Origin: Superficieibacter electus
GTDB lineage: Bacteria; Pseudomonadota; Gammaproteobacteria; Enterobacterales; Enterobacteriaceae
Length of the DNA: 64,000 bases
Direction: 5' to 3'
Assembly (NCBI RefSeq): GCF_002915575.1
Contig: NZ_PQGD01000009.1
Span: 159,756-223,755 of the forward strand
Shown here one piece after another: positions 7,645 to 17,046 of this stretch. The position numbers and the translations under genes are program-made. The notes beneath the pieces were generated by a model. It saw only the letters and a list, made by a program, of their open reading frames with translations. It ran no database searches and was not told the origin of the DNA. How positions within the stretch are numbered: position 1 is the first letter of the stretch; each line of letters starts with the position of its first letter.

Positions 7645-9558
7645 ATGTCATCCGATATCAAGATCAGAGTGCAAAGCTTTGGTCGTTTCCTCAGCAACAT
7701 GGTGATGCCAAATATCGGCGCGTTTATCGCGTGGGGTATTATCACCGCGTTATTTATTCCAACAGGGTGGTTGCCTAACGAAACGCTGGCGAAACTGGTT
7801 GGCCCGATGATCACCTATCTGCTGCCGCTGCTTATCGGTTATACCGGTGGTCGTCTGGTGGGCGGCGATCGCGGCGGCGTAGTTGGTGCTATCACGACCA
7901 TGGGCGTGATCGTCGGTGCCGATATGCCGATGTTCCTCGGCGCAATGATTGCCGGTCCGCTGGGCGGCTGGGCGATCAAACGTTTTGATATGTGGGTAGA
8001 CGGTAAGATCAAGTCCGGTTTTGAAATGCTGGTGAATAACTTCTCCGCTGGCATCATCGGGATGATCCTCGCGATTCTGGCATTCCTTGGCATTGGCCCT
8101 GCGGTTGAAGTGCTGTCCAAAGTGCTGGCAGCCGGCGTTAACTTCATGGTGGTCCATGAAATGCTGCCGCTGGCGTCTATTTTTGTTGAGCCGGCGAAAA
8201 TCCTGTTCCTCAACAACGCCATCAACCACGGTATTTTCTCACCGCTGGGTATTCAGCAGTCTCACGACCTCGGCAAGTCTATCTTCTTCCTGATTGAAGC
8301 TAACCCGGGTCCGGGTATGGGCGTACTGCTGGCGTACATGTTCTTTGGTCGCGGCAGCGCTAAACAGTCTGCGGGCGGTGCGGCAATCATCCATTTCCTC
8401 GGTGGTATCCACGAAATCTACTTCCCGTATGTGCTGATGAACCCGCGTCTGCTGCTTGCCGTTATCCTCGGCGGTATGACTGGTGTGTTCACCCTGACCA
8501 TGCTGAACGGCGGCCTGGTGTCTCCGGCGTCTCCGGGCTCCATCCTGGCCGTGCTGGCGATGACGCCGAAGGGCGCGTATTTTGCTAACATCGCGGCCAT
8601 CGTTGCTGCGCTGATCGTCTCCTTCGTGGTTTCCGCTATCCTGCTCAAAACCAGCAAAGTGAAAGAAGACGACGACATTGAAGCCGCCACGCGTCGCGTA
8701 CAGGACATGAAAGCCCAGTCGAAAGGCGCAACGCCGCTGGCAACGGGCGATGTCACTAACGACCTGAGCCACGTGCGTAAAATCATCGTTGCCTGCGATG
8801 CCGGTATGGGCTCCAGCGCCATGGGCGCGGGCGTGCTGCGTAAGAAAGTGCAGGACGCGGGCCTGACCAATATTTCCGTCACCAATACCGCGATTAACAA
8901 CCTGCCGCCGGATGTTGACCTGGTCATCACCCACCGCGATCTGACCGAGCGTGCAATGCGTCAGGTGCCGCAGGCGCAGCATATTTCGCTGACCAACTTC
9001 CTTGATAGCGGCCTGTATACCAGCCTCACCGAACGTCTGGTGGCTGCGCAGCGTCACACGGATAACGAAGTGAAAGTTCGCTCCAGCTTGCAGGACAGCT
9101 TTGATCAGCCGGACAACAACCTGTTCAAACTGGGCGCGGAAAACATCTTCCTCGGTCGCACCGCGGCGACTAAAGAAGAAGCGATTCTGTTTGCCGGGGA
9201 ACAACTGGTGAAAGGCGGCTACGTTGAGCCTGAATATGTTCAGGCGATGCTGGACCGTGAAAAACTGACCCCGACCTACCTTGGCGAGTCCATCGCCGTT
9301 CCGCACGGTACAGTGGAAGCGAAAGACCGCGTGCTGAAGACCGGTGTGGTATTCTGCCAGTATCCGCAGGGCGTCCGCTTTGGTGAAGAAGAAGACGACA
9401 TCGCCCGCCTGGTGATTGGTATCGCCGCGCGCAATAACGAGCACGTTCAGGTGATTACCAGCCTGACCAACGCGCTGGATGATGAAACCGTCATCGAACG
9501 TCTGACACAGACCCAGAGCGTTGACGAAGTGCTGGCGCTGCTGTCAGGTAATAAGTAA
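7645..9558 (+). CDS. mtlA: PTS mannitol-specific EIICBA
   Basis: The 637-residue inner-membrane protein imports and phosphorylates D-mannitol to mannitol 1-phosphate. The EIIC membrane domain covers residues about 1-345. EIIB (about 375-470) carries IIVACDAGMGSSAMGAG with the phosphocysteine. EIIA (about 490-635) carries AVPHGTVEAKDRV with the phosphohistidine. The length equals that of E. coli MtlA. It heads the mtlADR operon, separated from mtlD by 119 bp holding a hairpin and a dispersed repeat. CRP control is indicated upstream; MtlR is expected to repress. Confidence 0.98.
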   Translation: MSSDIKIRVQSFGRFLSNMVMPNIGAFIAWGIITALFIPTGWLPNETLAKLVGPMITYLLPLLIGYTGGRLVGGDRGGVVGAITTMGVIVGADMPMFLGAMIAGPLGGWAIKRFDMWVDGKIKSGFEMLVNNFSAGIIGMILAILAFLGIGPAVEVLSKVLAAGVNFMVVHEMLPLASIFVEPAKILFLNNAINHGIFSPLGIQQSHDLGKSIFFLIEANPGPGMGVLLAYMFFGRGSAKQSAGGAAIIHFLGGIHEIYFPYVLMNPRLLLAVILGGMTGVFTLTMLNGGLVSPASPGSILAVLAMTPKGAYFANIAAIVAALIVSFVVSAILLKTSKVKEDDDIEAATRRVQDMKAQSKGATPLATGDVTNDLSHVRKIIVACDAGMGSSAMGAGVLRKKVQDAGLTNISVTNTAINNLPPDVDLVITHRDLTERAMRQVPQAQHISLTNFLDSGLYTSLTERLVAAQRHTDNEVKVRSSLQDSFDQPDNNLFKLGAENIFLGRTAATKEEAILFAGEQLVKGGYVEPEYVQAMLDREKLTPTYLGESIAVPHGTVEAKDRVLKTGVVFCQYPQGVRFGEEEDDIARLVIGIAARNNEHVQVITSLTNALDDETVIERLTQTQSVDEVLALLSGNK

Positions 9559-9564
9559 AGTTTG

Positions 9565-9588
9565 GCCGCACCTCTGCGGGGGTGCGGC
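9565..9588 (+). terminator. Stem-loop after mtlA (intercistronic)
   Basis: GCCGCACC and GGTGCGGC form an 8-bp stem with an 8-nt loop just after the mtlA stop. There is no T tract, so it is more likely an mRNA-stability or attenuating hairpin than a full terminator. Confidence 0.5.
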
Positions 9589-9591
9589 TCT

Positions 9592-9651
9592 GACTCTCTC
9601 CCTCGGGAGAGGGTTAGGGTGAGGGACGTGCCTCACCCCAGCCCTCTTGGG
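9592..9651. repeat. Dispersed CCCTCTCCC-type hairpin repeat, copy 1
   Basis: The stretch contains CTCTCCCTCGGGAGAG, then GGGTGAGG facing CCTCACCC. The same motif family recurs at 16235-16272 and 63909-63945, always between genes. Such imperfect palindromes are common in enterobacterial genomes. Confidence 0.7.
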
Positions 9652-9677
9652 TAAAAACATTGATAAAGGTTATTTCT

Positions 9678-10826
9678 ATGAAAGCATTACATTTTGGCGC
9701 AGGTAATATCGGTCGTGGCTTCATTGGCAAACTGCTTGCCGATGCGGGGATCGCGCTGACATTCGCTGATGTGAATCAGGTGGTTCTTGACGCCCTGAAT
9801 GCCCGTCATAGCTATCAGGTCCACGTGGTTGGCGAAAATGAGCAGGTCGATACCGTTTCTGGCGTGAATGCCGTCAGCAGCATTGGTGATGACGTGGTTG
9901 ATTTGATAGCCCAGGTTGATCTGGTGACAACCGCCGTCGGCCCGGTGGTGCTTGAGCGTATTGCTCCGGCGATCGCTAAAGGTCTGGCGAAACGCAAAGC
10001 GCAGGGCATCACTACGCCGCTGAACATCATTGCCTGTGAAAACATGGTGCGCGGCACCACCCAGCTTAAAGGGCATGTTTTCGCCGCGCTGGCGGAAGAG
10101 GATAAAGCGTGGGTTGAAGAGCATGTCGGCTTTGTTGACTCGGCTGTTGACCGTATTGTGCCACCATCAGCCTCTGCGACTAACGATCCGCTGGAAGTGA
10201 CCGTTGAGACCTTCAGCGAATGGATTGTTGATAAGACCCAGTTCAAAGGTGACCTGCCGACCATTCCGGGTATGGAGCTGACCGACAATCTGATGGCTTT
10301 CGTAGAACGTAAACTGTTCACCCTCAACACCGGTCACGCCATCACCGCTTACCTTGGCCAGCTTGCCGGTCATCAAACCATCCGTGATGCCATTCTGGAT
10401 AAAAAAATCCGCACCGTGGTACAGGGCGCGATGGAAGAGAGCGGCGCGGTATTGATCAAGCGCTACGGTTTCGATGCCGAGAAGCATGCAGCCTACATTC
10501 ACAAAATTCTCGGCCGCTTTGAAAACCCGTACCTGAAAGATGATGTTGAACGCGTAGGACGTCAGCCGCTGCGTAAATTAAGCGCAGGGGATCGTCTGAT
10601 CAAACCGCTGCTGGGCACACTGGAGTATCATCTGCCGCACGCGAATCTGGTGAAAGGGATTGCTGCCGCGATGCATTATCGTAGCGAGCAGGACCCGCAG
10701 GCGCAGGAACTGGTTGCGCTTATCAACGAAAAAGGCCCACAGGACGCTCTCGCACAGCTTTCTGGTCTCGACGCGAATAGCGAAGTTGTTGAGAAAGCCG
10801 TGGCTGAATACAACGCCACCAAATGA
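9678..10826 (+). CDS. mtlD: Mannitol-1-phosphate 5-dehydrogenase
   Basis: The 382-residue cytoplasmic enzyme oxidises mannitol 1-phosphate to fructose 6-phosphate with NAD+. The N-terminal Rossmann motif is [17 protein letters not shown]; the conserved substrate/catalytic segment [16 protein letters not shown] is near residue 213. Starting at 9678 gives the exact E. coli length; an upstream in-frame start at 9660 would add six residues without family support. The stop overlaps the mtlR start (ATGA), indicating translational coupling. Confidence 0.98.
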   Translation: MKALHFGAGNIGRGFIGKLLADAGIALTFADVNQVVLDALNARHSYQVHVVGENEQVDTVSGVNAVSSIGDDVVDLIAQVDLVTTAVGPVVLERIAPAIAKGLAKRKAQGITTPLNIIACENMVRGTTQLKGHVFAALAEEDKAWVEEHVGFVDSAVDRIVPPSASATNDPLEVTVETFSEWIVDKTQFKGDLPTIPGMELTDNLMAFVERKLFTLNTGHAITAYLGQLAGHQTIRDAILDKKIRTVVQGAMEESGAVLIKRYGFDAEKHAAYIHKILGRFENPYLKDDVERVGRQPLRKLSAGDRLIKPLLGTLEYHLPHANLVKGIAAAMHYRSEQDPQAQELVALINEKGPQDALAQLSGLDANSEVVEKAVAEYNATK

Positions 10827-11413
10827 TGACCGATCTGGCGCAGGCTACTCTGCGCCACCATTTTAGATTGTCAGATATGCAGGCAATAATGGAAGAAACC
10901 CAGGCCTTTGAAAACCGTGTGCTTGAGCGTCTGAATGCTGGCAAAACCGTAAGAAGCTTTTTGATTGCCGCCGTTGAACTCCTCACCGAAGCGGTCAATA
11001 TTCTGGTTATGCAGGTGTTCCGCAAAGATGACTACGCGGTCAAATATGCGGTTGAGCCGCTGCTGGACGGCAATGGTCCACTGGGCGATCTTTCTGTGCG
11101 TCTGAAGCTTATTTATGGCCTTGGTGTTATCAGCCGGCCTGAATACGAAGATGCAGAGCTACTGATGGCGCTGCGCGAAGAGCTGAATCACGACGGTAAT
11201 GAATATACGTTTACTGACGATGAGATCCTCGGACCGTTTGGCGAGCTGCACTGCGTGACCGCCCTGCCTCCCGAGCCGCAGTTCGACGACAGTGACCCAG
11301 AGCTTCTGGCAATGCAAAACCAGCGTTATCAGCAGGTTGTTCGCTCCACGATGGTACTTTCCCTGACTGAGCTGATCTCCCGCATCAGCTTAAAAAAAGC
11401 CTTTCAGAAGTAA
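10823..11413 (+). CDS. mtlR: Mannitol operon repressor MtlR
   Basis: The protein (196 residues, or 195 from the second ATG at 10826) matches E. coli MtlR over its whole length, including the stretches [20 protein letters not shown] and [18 protein letters not shown]. MtlR is an all-helical regulator without a classical helix-turn-helix that lowers mtl expression. The start overlaps the mtlD stop by 4 bp, so it is the third gene of the operon. The first ten residues and the segment around residues 150-165 are the most diverged from E. coli. Confidence 0.96.
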   Translation: MMTDLAQATLRHHFRLSDMQAIMEETQAFENRVLERLNAGKTVRSFLIAAVELLTEAVNILVMQVFRKDDYAVKYAVEPLLDGNGPLGDLSVRLKLIYGLGVISRPEYEDAELLMALREELNHDGNEYTFTDDEILGPFGELHCVTALPPEPQFDDSDPELLAMQNQRYQQVVRSTMVLSLTELISRISLKKAFQK

Positions 11414-11470
11414 CCTCCCGCGCATTGGTGTATCCTTAGCGCAATCATCCCGATTCAGAGTTAATTTGTT

Positions 11471-11833
11471 ATGAAAGAAGTCGAAAAAAACGAAATCAAA
11501 CGCCTGAGCGATCGCCTAGATCTGATCCGCCACCAGCAGGCAGGCCTGTCGCTGGTCGAGAGCGCTGAAAAATACGCCGAGCTGGAAAAAGAGAAAGAAA
11601 CGCTGGAAACCGAAATTGCCCGCCTGCGTGACGTTCACGGTCAGAAGCTGAGTAAAGAGGCGCAAAAGCTGAGCAAACTGCCGTTCCGTCGTGCCATCAC
11701 GAAGAAAGAGCAGGCCGATATGGGCAAGCTGAAAAAAAGCGTCCGCGGTCTGGTTGTCGTGCACCCGATGACTGCGCTGGGCCGTGAGATGGGACTGAAA
11801 GAAGTGACGGGGTTTGCGAAGGGGGAGTTTTAA
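11471..11833 (+). CDS. yibL: YibL family ribosome-associated protein
   Basis: The 120-residue, highly charged protein has the length and position of E. coli YibL, which has been reported to associate with ribosomes. Residues about 1-60 form a predicted coiled coil rich in Glu, Lys and Leu; a basic stretch (RRAITKKEQ) follows. The biochemical role is not known. It lies 57 bp after mtlR and probably has its own promoter. Confidence 0.93.
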   Translation: MKEVEKNEIKRLSDRLDLIRHQQAGLSLVESAEKYAELEKEKETLETEIARLRDVHGQKLSKEAQKLSKLPFRRAITKKEQADMGKLKKSVRGLVVVHPMTALGREMGLKEVTGFAKGEF

Positions 11834-11863
11834 TAAATCGCATGATAGTTATCAGGAGGCAAA

Positions 11864-12048
11864 ATGACATTTTACTCCGTTGAAATAGTAGCGATTCCAT
11901 CGCCGCATTTCTCAGTTTTTTAGATAAAGACATTTCGATAAGGCGGGACTGTATTATCCCTCTTAATCCCGCATTATGGCAGCAGGCCTGCCAGTTAACG
12001 TTGGATATTGAGATCGATTTAAACGCAAAACTGGAAGATGACGAATAA
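11864..12048 (+). pseudogene. Remnant of a PrlF/SohA-type antitoxin gene
   Basis: After yibL there is a strong ribosome site (AGGAGG) and an ATG at 11864, but that frame stops after 19 codons. Another frame (11884-12048) encodes SIAAFLSFLDKDIS and, further on, LDIEIDLNAKLEDDE, then TAA. From memory this resembles the C-terminus of E. coli PrlF (AFLRFLDADIQ ... GMDVNIDDEIGDDE). The N-terminal AbrB-like DNA-binding domain is missing and no YhaV-type toxin gene follows. It is most likely a decayed antitoxin with a deletion or frameshift. A small unrelated gene is less likely because no start lies in the matching frame. Confidence 0.6.
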
Positions 12049-12137
12049 CTTCATTTATTACGGAAAAAAATAACAAGTAGGTGACAACCTGCTTGAGGTT
12101 GATGGCAAACCTGTTTTGCGACTGTGTTCACCGTTTT

Positions 12138-12339
12138 GCCGGGCGGCGACCTCGCCTTACCCGGCCTGTAAAAAAGCTATCAACATCAATATGTTATTCG
12201 TAACCCGTAGGCCTGTGCAAGCGAAGCGCCGCCAGGCATAATTCCACGGTATAACCGTTGTCAGCAGTTTGACGTAGGTGACAACCTACTTTATCCCCAG
12301 GGTTATTTGCCGGATGACGCTTCGCTTATCCGGCCTACT
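12138..12339. repeat. Three REP elements
   Basis: REP-type palindromes lie at 12138-12168 (GCCGGGCGGCGACC... CCCGGC), 12208-12239 and 12308-12339 (GCCGGATGACGCTTCGC... TCCGGC), in alternating orientations, as in a BIME mosaic. Confidence 0.8.
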
Positions 12340-12404
12340 CTAAAGTCAAACTCTGGCATTAAACATTCAGGTATTATGTATACGTTGCCAATTCATCTCG
12401 CCCT

Positions 12405-12419
12405 ATTGGCCCTACCAAT
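12405..12419 (+). promoter_or_regulatory. LldR operator O1
   Basis: ATTGGCCCTACCAAT is a near-perfect dyad of the kind bound by LldR/PdhR-type GntR regulators. It is centred 125 bp upstream of the second site, closely matching the O1-O2 spacing known for E. coli lldPRD. Confidence 0.75.
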
Positions 12420-12529
12420 TCCCTCTTCAACCCACCCATACTTCACAATTCCTTAATTTATACTCACACATACGTTGCTTACCCATAACATTTAGTTAAC
12501 CTTTCACTGTCGTGACCCTAAACCCTCAT

Positions 12530-12544
12530 ATTGGCAGGACCACT
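12530..12544 (+). promoter_or_regulatory. LldR operator O2
   Basis: ATTGGCAGGACCACT is a weaker copy of the O1 dyad. In E. coli O2 lies just downstream of the transcription start; by analogy the start here is near 12507. Confidence 0.65.
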
Positions 12545-12617
12545 TTTACACAGAATGTGACGCAGCAATGAGCGCAGACTCACTGCGCTGGGTAGCGGTG
12601 GGCCTCAGGAGACCTGC

Positions 12618-14273
12618 ATGAATCTTTGGCAACAAAATTACGATCCGGCCGGTAACATCTGGCTATCGAGCCTGATCGCCTCGCTTCCGATTCTCTTTTT
12701 CTTCTTTGCGCTGATAAAGCTCAAACTGAAAGGCTACATCGCCGCCACCTATACAGTGATTATTGCCCTGCTGGTGGCGTTATTCTTTTATAAAATGCCA
12801 GTCGATCGCGCGCTGGCGTCGGTGGTGTACGGCTTCTTCTACGGTCTGTGGCCCATTGCCTGGATCATCATCGCTGCGGTGTTTGTTTATAAGATTTCGG
12901 TGAAAACCGGCCAGTTCGACATTATCCGCTCGTCGATTCTATCGATTACCCCGGACCAGCGCCTGCAAATGCTGATCGTAGGGTTTTCATTCGGCGCGTT
13001 TCTCGAGGGGGCGGCGGGCTTTGGCGCACCGGTAGCCATCACCGCCGCACTGCTGGTCGGTCTCGGCTTTAATCCGCTGTACGCTGCCGGGCTGTGCCTG
13101 ATAGTCAACACCGCACCGGTGGCGTTCGGGGCAATGGGTATTCCGATTCTGGTTGCCGGGCAGGTCACGGGGCTGGATAGCTTTGAGATTGGGCAGATGG
13201 TGGGCCGTCAGTTACCGTTCCTGACCATCATTGTGCTGTTCTGGATCATGGCGATTATGGACGGCTGGCGCGGCGTGAAAGAGACGTGGCCTGCGGTAAT
13301 GGTGGCGGGCGGCTCGTTTGCAATCGCCCAGTATTTAAGCTCCAACTTTATTGGACCGGAGCTGCCGGACATCATCTCGTCACTGGTGTCGCTGGTGTGC
13401 CTGACGCTGTTCCTGAAGCGCTGGAAGCCCGTGCGTATTTTCCGCTTTGGCGACATGGGCGCGGCACAGGTCGATCCTTCTGTTGACCGTGTCCGTTATA
13501 CGTCAGGGCAGATCCTGCGAGCCTGGTCGCCGTTCCTGTTCCTGACCGCAACGGTGACGCTGTGGAGCATCCCACCGTTTAAAGCCCTCTTCGCGCCCGG
13601 CGGCGCGATGTATGACTGGGTGATCAACGTTCCGGTGCCGTTCCTCGACAAGCTGGTCGCTCGTATGCCGCCTGTCGTCCACGAGGCAACCGCCTATGCC
13701 GCGGTCTATAAGTTTGACTGGTTCTCCGCCACCGGCACGGCGATCCTGTTTGCCGCATTGTTGTCTATCCTTTGGTTAAAGATGAAGCCGGGCGCGGCGC
13801 TGCACACATTCGGCAGCACGCTGAAAGAACTGGCATTGCCGATTTACTCAATTGGGATGGTGCTGGCTTTCGCGTTTATTTCCAACTACTCCGGGTTGTC
13901 GTCGACGCTGGCGCTGGCGCTGGCGCACACCGGCCACGCGTTTACCTTCTTCTCGCCGTTCCTCGGCTGGCTGGGGGTATTCCTGACCGGTTCGGATACC
14001 TCATCAAACGCGCTGTTTGCCGCGCTTCAGGCCACTGCCGCGCAACAAATCGGCGTCTCGGACATCCTGCTGGTTGCAGCGAACACCACCGGTGGCGTGA
14101 CCGGCAAGATGATTTCTCCGCAGTCCATCGCCATTGCCTGTGCTGCGGTAGGGCTGGTCGGCAAGGAGTCGGATCTGTTCCGCTTTACCGTCAAACACAG
14201 CCTGATTTTCACCTGTATGGTGGGCGTGATCACCACGCTTCAGGCCTATGTTTTAACCTGGATGATACCGTGA
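12618..14273 (+). CDS. lldP: L-lactate permease
   Basis: The 551-residue polytopic inner-membrane protein has about a dozen hydrophobic segments and the family stretches [16 protein letters not shown] and [11 protein letters not shown]. It imports L-lactate (and glycolate in E. coli) by proton symport. The length equals that of E. coli LldP. It heads the lldPRD operon and its stop overlaps the lldR GTG start. Two LldR operators lie upstream. Confidence 0.98.
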   Translation: MNLWQQNYDPAGNIWLSSLIASLPILFFFFALIKLKLKGYIAATYTVIIALLVALFFYKMPVDRALASVVYGFFYGLWPIAWIIIAAVFVYKISVKTGQFDIIRSSILSITPDQRLQMLIVGFSFGAFLEGAAGFGAPVAITAALLVGLGFNPLYAAGLCLIVNTAPVAFGAMGIPILVAGQVTGLDSFEIGQMVGRQLPFLTIIVLFWIMAIMDGWRGVKETWPAVMVAGGSFAIAQYLSSNFIGPELPDIISSLVSLVCLTLFLKRWKPVRIFRFGDMGAAQVDPSVDRVRYTSGQILRAWSPFLFLTATVTLWSIPPFKALFAPGGAMYDWVINVPVPFLDKLVARMPPVVHEATAYAAVYKFDWFSATGTAILFAALLSILWLKMKPGAALHTFGSTLKELALPIYSIGMVLAFAFISNYSGLSSTLALALAHTGHAFTFFSPFLGWLGVFLTGSDTSSNALFAALQATAAQQIGVSDILLVAANTTGGVTGKMISPQSIAIACAAVGLVGKESDLFRFTVKHSLIFTCMVGVITTLQAYVLTWMIP

Positions 14274-15046
14274 TAGTGATGCCAAAACGCCTGGCGGACC
14301 ATGTTGCCGACCGTCTGCGGGCGATGATTGAAGAACAGCAACTGGAGGCGGGCATGCGTTTGCCCGCTGAACGCCAGCTCGCCGTACAGCTTGGGGTATC
14401 GCGCAATTCCCTGCGCGAAGCGATTGCCCGGCTTAACAGCGAAGGGCTGCTGTTAAGCCGTCGCGGTGGCGGGACGTTTGTCCGCTGGCAACATGAAAGC
14501 TGGTCTGAGCAAAATATCGTTCAGCCGTTAAAAACGCTACTGGCGGACGATCCGGATTACAGTTTCGACATTCTGGAAGCCCGCCACGCCATTGAGGCCA
14601 GCACCGCGGGGCACGCGGCGCTGCGTGCCACGACGGCGGACAAAGAGAAGATCAGGCTCTGCTTTGACGCCACGCTGGGCGAAGACCCGGATCTGGCCTC
14701 GCAGGCGGATGTCCGTTTTCATCTCGCGATTGCCGAGGCTTCCCATAACGTTGTGCTGCTGCAAACCATGCGCGGCTTCTTTGACTTGCTGCAGTCCTCG
14801 GTCAAACAGAGCCGCCAGCGCATGTATCTGGTGCCACCCGTTTTTGCCTGCCTGACCGAACAGCACCAGGCGGTGATGGACGCCATCCTCGCTGGTGACG
14901 CCGACGGCGCACGCAAGGCGATGATGGCGCACCTCAAATTCGTCCACACCACGATTAAACGCTTCGATGAAGATCAGGCCCGTCAGGCGCGAATTACCCG
15001 CCTGCCCGGCGATCAGAACGATAATACAAGGGAGACTAAATCATGA
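14270..15046 (+). CDS. lldR: Lactate-responsive regulator LldR (GntR/FadR family)
   Basis: The 258-residue protein starts at a GTG overlapping the lldP stop. It has a winged helix-turn-helix (residues about 5-75, with [21 protein letters not shown]) and an all-helical FCD effector domain (about 95-235). It represses or activates lldPRD depending on L-lactate. This start gives exactly the E. coli length; the frame is open much further upstream inside lldP, but that extension is out-of-frame lldP sequence. The stop overlaps the lldD start (ATGA). Confidence 0.97.
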   Translation: MIVMPKRLADHVADRLRAMIEEQQLEAGMRLPAERQLAVQLGVSRNSLREAIARLNSEGLLLSRRGGGTFVRWQHESWSEQNIVQPLKTLLADDPDYSFDILEARHAIEASTAGHAALRATTADKEKIRLCFDATLGEDPDLASQADVRFHLAIAEASHNVVLLQTMRGFFDLLQSSVKQSRQRMYLVPPVFACLTEQHQAVMDAILAGDADGARKAMMAHLKFVHTTIKRFDEDQARQARITRLPGDQNDNTRETKS

Positions 15047-16233
15047 TTATTTCCGCCGCCAGCGACTATCGCGCCGCCGCGCAACGCATCCTGCCGCCGT
15101 TCTTGTTTCATTATATCGACGGCGGCGCTTATGCCGAATATACCCTGCGCCGCAATGTGGAAGATCTGTCGCAAATTGCCCTGCGCCAGCGCGTGCTGAA
15201 AAATATGTCCGATCTGAGCCTTGAAACCACGCTGTTTAACGAAAAACTCTCTATGCCGGTGGCGCTGGCCCCGGTTGGCCTGTGCGGAATGTACGCCCGT
15301 CGAGGGGAAGTTCAGGCCGCGGCAGCAGCGGACGCGAAAGGCATTCCGTTTACCCTCTCCACCGTGTCCGTGTGTCCGATTGAAGAGGTCGCGCCAACCC
15401 TCAAACGCCCTATGTGGTTCCAGCTCTACGTCCTGCGCGATCGTGGGTTTATGCGTAATGCGCTGGAGCGGGCGAAGGCGGCGGGCTGCTCCACGCTGGT
15501 GTTTACCGTCGATATGCCGACGCCGGGCGCGCGCTATCGTGACGCCCACTCCGGTATGAGCGGTGCCAATGCCGCGCTGCGCCGCTACTGGCAGGCGGTA
15601 ACTCACCCGCAGTGGGCGTGGGACGTTGGCGTTAATGGCCGCCCGCACGATTTGGGCAATATCTCGACCTATCTTGGCAAGCCGACCGGGCTTGAAGATT
15701 ATATCGGCTGGCTGGCGAACAACTTCGATCCGTCTATCTCCTGGAAAGACCTCGAATGGATTCGCGAATTCTGGGACGGGCCGATGGTGATCAAGGGGAT
15801 ACTCGATCCGGACGACGCCCGCGACGCGGTACGCTTTGGCGCGGACGGGATCGTGGTTTCCAACCACGGCGGCCGTCAGCTTGACGGCGTGCTTTCCTCT
15901 GCACGCGCCCTGCCCGCCATTGCCGACGCGGTGAAAGGCGACATCGCTATTCTCGCCGACAGCGGCATTCGTAACGGCCTCGACGTGGTGCGGATGATCG
16001 CACTGGGTGCAGATACCGTACTGCTTGGTCGTGCGTATCTTTATGCGCTGGCGACGCACGGGCAGGCTGGGGTCGCCAATCTGCTGAATCTGATTGAGAA
16101 AGAAATGCGGGTAGCAATGACGCTGACCGGGGCGAAATCGATTCAGGAGATCACTGAGGATTCGCTGGTGCGCGAGCTGGGAAAAGACCTGCCCAACGCG
16201 CTTGCGCCACTGACGCACGGCGATGCGGCGTAA
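15043..16233 (+). CDS. lldD: L-lactate dehydrogenase (quinone), FMN-dependent
   Basis: The 396-residue enzyme oxidises L-lactate to pyruvate and passes electrons to the quinone pool at the inner membrane. The FMN-dependent alpha-hydroxy-acid dehydrogenase signature [12 protein letters not shown] with the catalytic His is near residue 275. Other markers are [17 protein letters not shown] and [20 protein letters not shown]. The length equals that of E. coli. It is the last gene of lldPRD and is followed by a dispersed hairpin repeat. Confidence 0.98.
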   Translation: MIISAASDYRAAAQRILPPFLFHYIDGGAYAEYTLRRNVEDLSQIALRQRVLKNMSDLSLETTLFNEKLSMPVALAPVGLCGMYARRGEVQAAAAADAKGIPFTLSTVSVCPIEEVAPTLKRPMWFQLYVLRDRGFMRNALERAKAAGCSTLVFTVDMPTPGARYRDAHSGMSGANAALRRYWQAVTHPQWAWDVGVNGRPHDLGNISTYLGKPTGLEDYIGWLANNFDPSISWKDLEWIREFWDGPMVIKGILDPDDARDAVRFGADGIVVSNHGGRQLDGVLSSARALPAIADAVKGDIAILADSGIRNGLDVVRMIALGADTVLLGRAYLYALATHGQAGVANLLNLIEKEMRVAMTLTGAKSIQEITEDSLVRELGKDLPNALAPLTHGDAA

Positions 16234-16234
16234 T

Positions 16235-16272
16235 TCCCCTCACCCAGCCCTCTCCCTCAGGGAGAGGGAGCC
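16235..16272. repeat. Dispersed CCCTCTCCC-type hairpin repeat, copy 2
   Basis: CCCTCTCCCTCAGGGAGAGGG forms a 9-bp stem right after lldD. It is related to copies at 9592-9651 and 63909-63945 and may act as the operon end. Confidence 0.7.
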
Positions 16273-16430
16273 GTCCGTATCCTGTACGCTGAAACGTCGC
16301 TCAACGTGGCCGGAAAATGCGCGATAGAAGAGTTCATAAAGAGGATATTCCGGCCAGCAATAAAAGGCGTATCTGGCTGCGGAAAAATGAAAATATCTGC
16401 TATTCTGCCCCCGCAATTTAAGGGGGCAGT

Positions 16431-16904
16431 ATGCTGAACATCGTGTTATTCGAACCAGAAATCCCGCCGAATACGGGAAACATCATCCGTCTGTGCGCCA
16501 ATACCGGCTTTCGTCTGCATATCATTGAGCCGATGGGCTTTGCGTGGGACGACAAACGCCTGCGCCGCGCCGGGCTGGATTACCACGAATTTACCGCCGT
16601 CACGCGCCATCACAATTATGCCGCCTTTGTTGAAGCACAAAAGCCACAGCGCCTGTTCGCGTTAACCACTAAGGGCACGCCGGCGCACAGCGCGGTGAGT
16701 TATCAGGACGGAGATTATCTGATGTTCGGCCCGGAAACACGCGGGCTGCCTGCCAGCATTCTTGACGCATTACCGGCGGAGCAAAAAATTCGTATTCCGA
16801 TGATGCCGGACAGCCGCAGCATGAATTTGTCTAACGCGGTGTCGGTCGTAGTGTATGAAGCCTGGCGACAGCTGGGGTATTCGGGCGCGGTGTTGAGAAA
16901 CTGA
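16431..16904 (+). CDS. trmL: tRNA (cytidine/uridine-34 2'-O)-methyltransferase
   Basis: The 157-residue SPOUT-fold enzyme (formerly YibK) methylates the ribose of wobble residue 34 of two tRNA-Leu species. It starts [20 protein letters not shown] and carries the knotted AdoMet site [10 protein letters not shown] and [15 protein letters not shown]. The length matches E. coli. It is a single gene with an AT-rich promoter region upstream (TATTCT near 16402) and converges on cysE through two REP units. Confidence 0.97.
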   Translation: MLNIVLFEPEIPPNTGNIIRLCANTGFRLHIIEPMGFAWDDKRLRRAGLDYHEFTAVTRHHNYAAFVEAQKPQRLFALTTKGTPAHSAVSYQDGDYLMFGPETRGLPASILDALPAEQKIRIPMMPDSRSMNLSNAVSVVVYEAWRQLGYSGAVLRN

Positions 16905-16926
16905 TATTGGCCAGGGTGTACGTCAT

Positions 16927-17013
16927 GCCGGGCGACACTGCGTTTGCCCGGCCTACAGAAGTGCCGTATGGTCCACATACCCCAGGTCCGGTAAGCGCAG
17001 CGCCACCGGGCAG
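16927..17013. repeat. Pair of REP elements between trmL and cysE
   Basis: Inverted REP units lie at 16927-16956 and 16985-17013 between two convergent genes, a typical BIME placement. Confidence 0.8.
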
Positions 17014-17046
17014 GCGGATGTAATGAGCGAATGCCAGTGAGAAGCG

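Larger units (their letters stand above)
12049..12617. other. 569-bp intergenic region before lldP
   Basis: No gene is supported. It holds three REP units, a twice-repeated GTAGGTGACAACCT motif (12077-12090 and 12274-12287) and, in the last 220 bp, the lldPRD control region with two LldR operators. Confidence 0.7.

Noticed and set aside
8239-9444. A 401-residue open frame on the minus strand inside mtlA
   Set aside because: It is fully antisense to mtlA, has no family features or ribosome site, and reflects the strong codon bias of the highly expressed gene.
13772-14269. An N-terminal extension of LldR by about 166 residues
   Set aside because: This part is out-of-frame lldP sequence. The GTG at 14270 gives exactly the E. 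coli LldR length and overlaps the lldP stop.
15013-16218. A 401-residue open frame on the minus strand inside lldD
   Set aside because: It mirrors lldD almost exactly and is His/Arg-rich nonsense; lldD itself has all FMN-dehydrogenase motifs.
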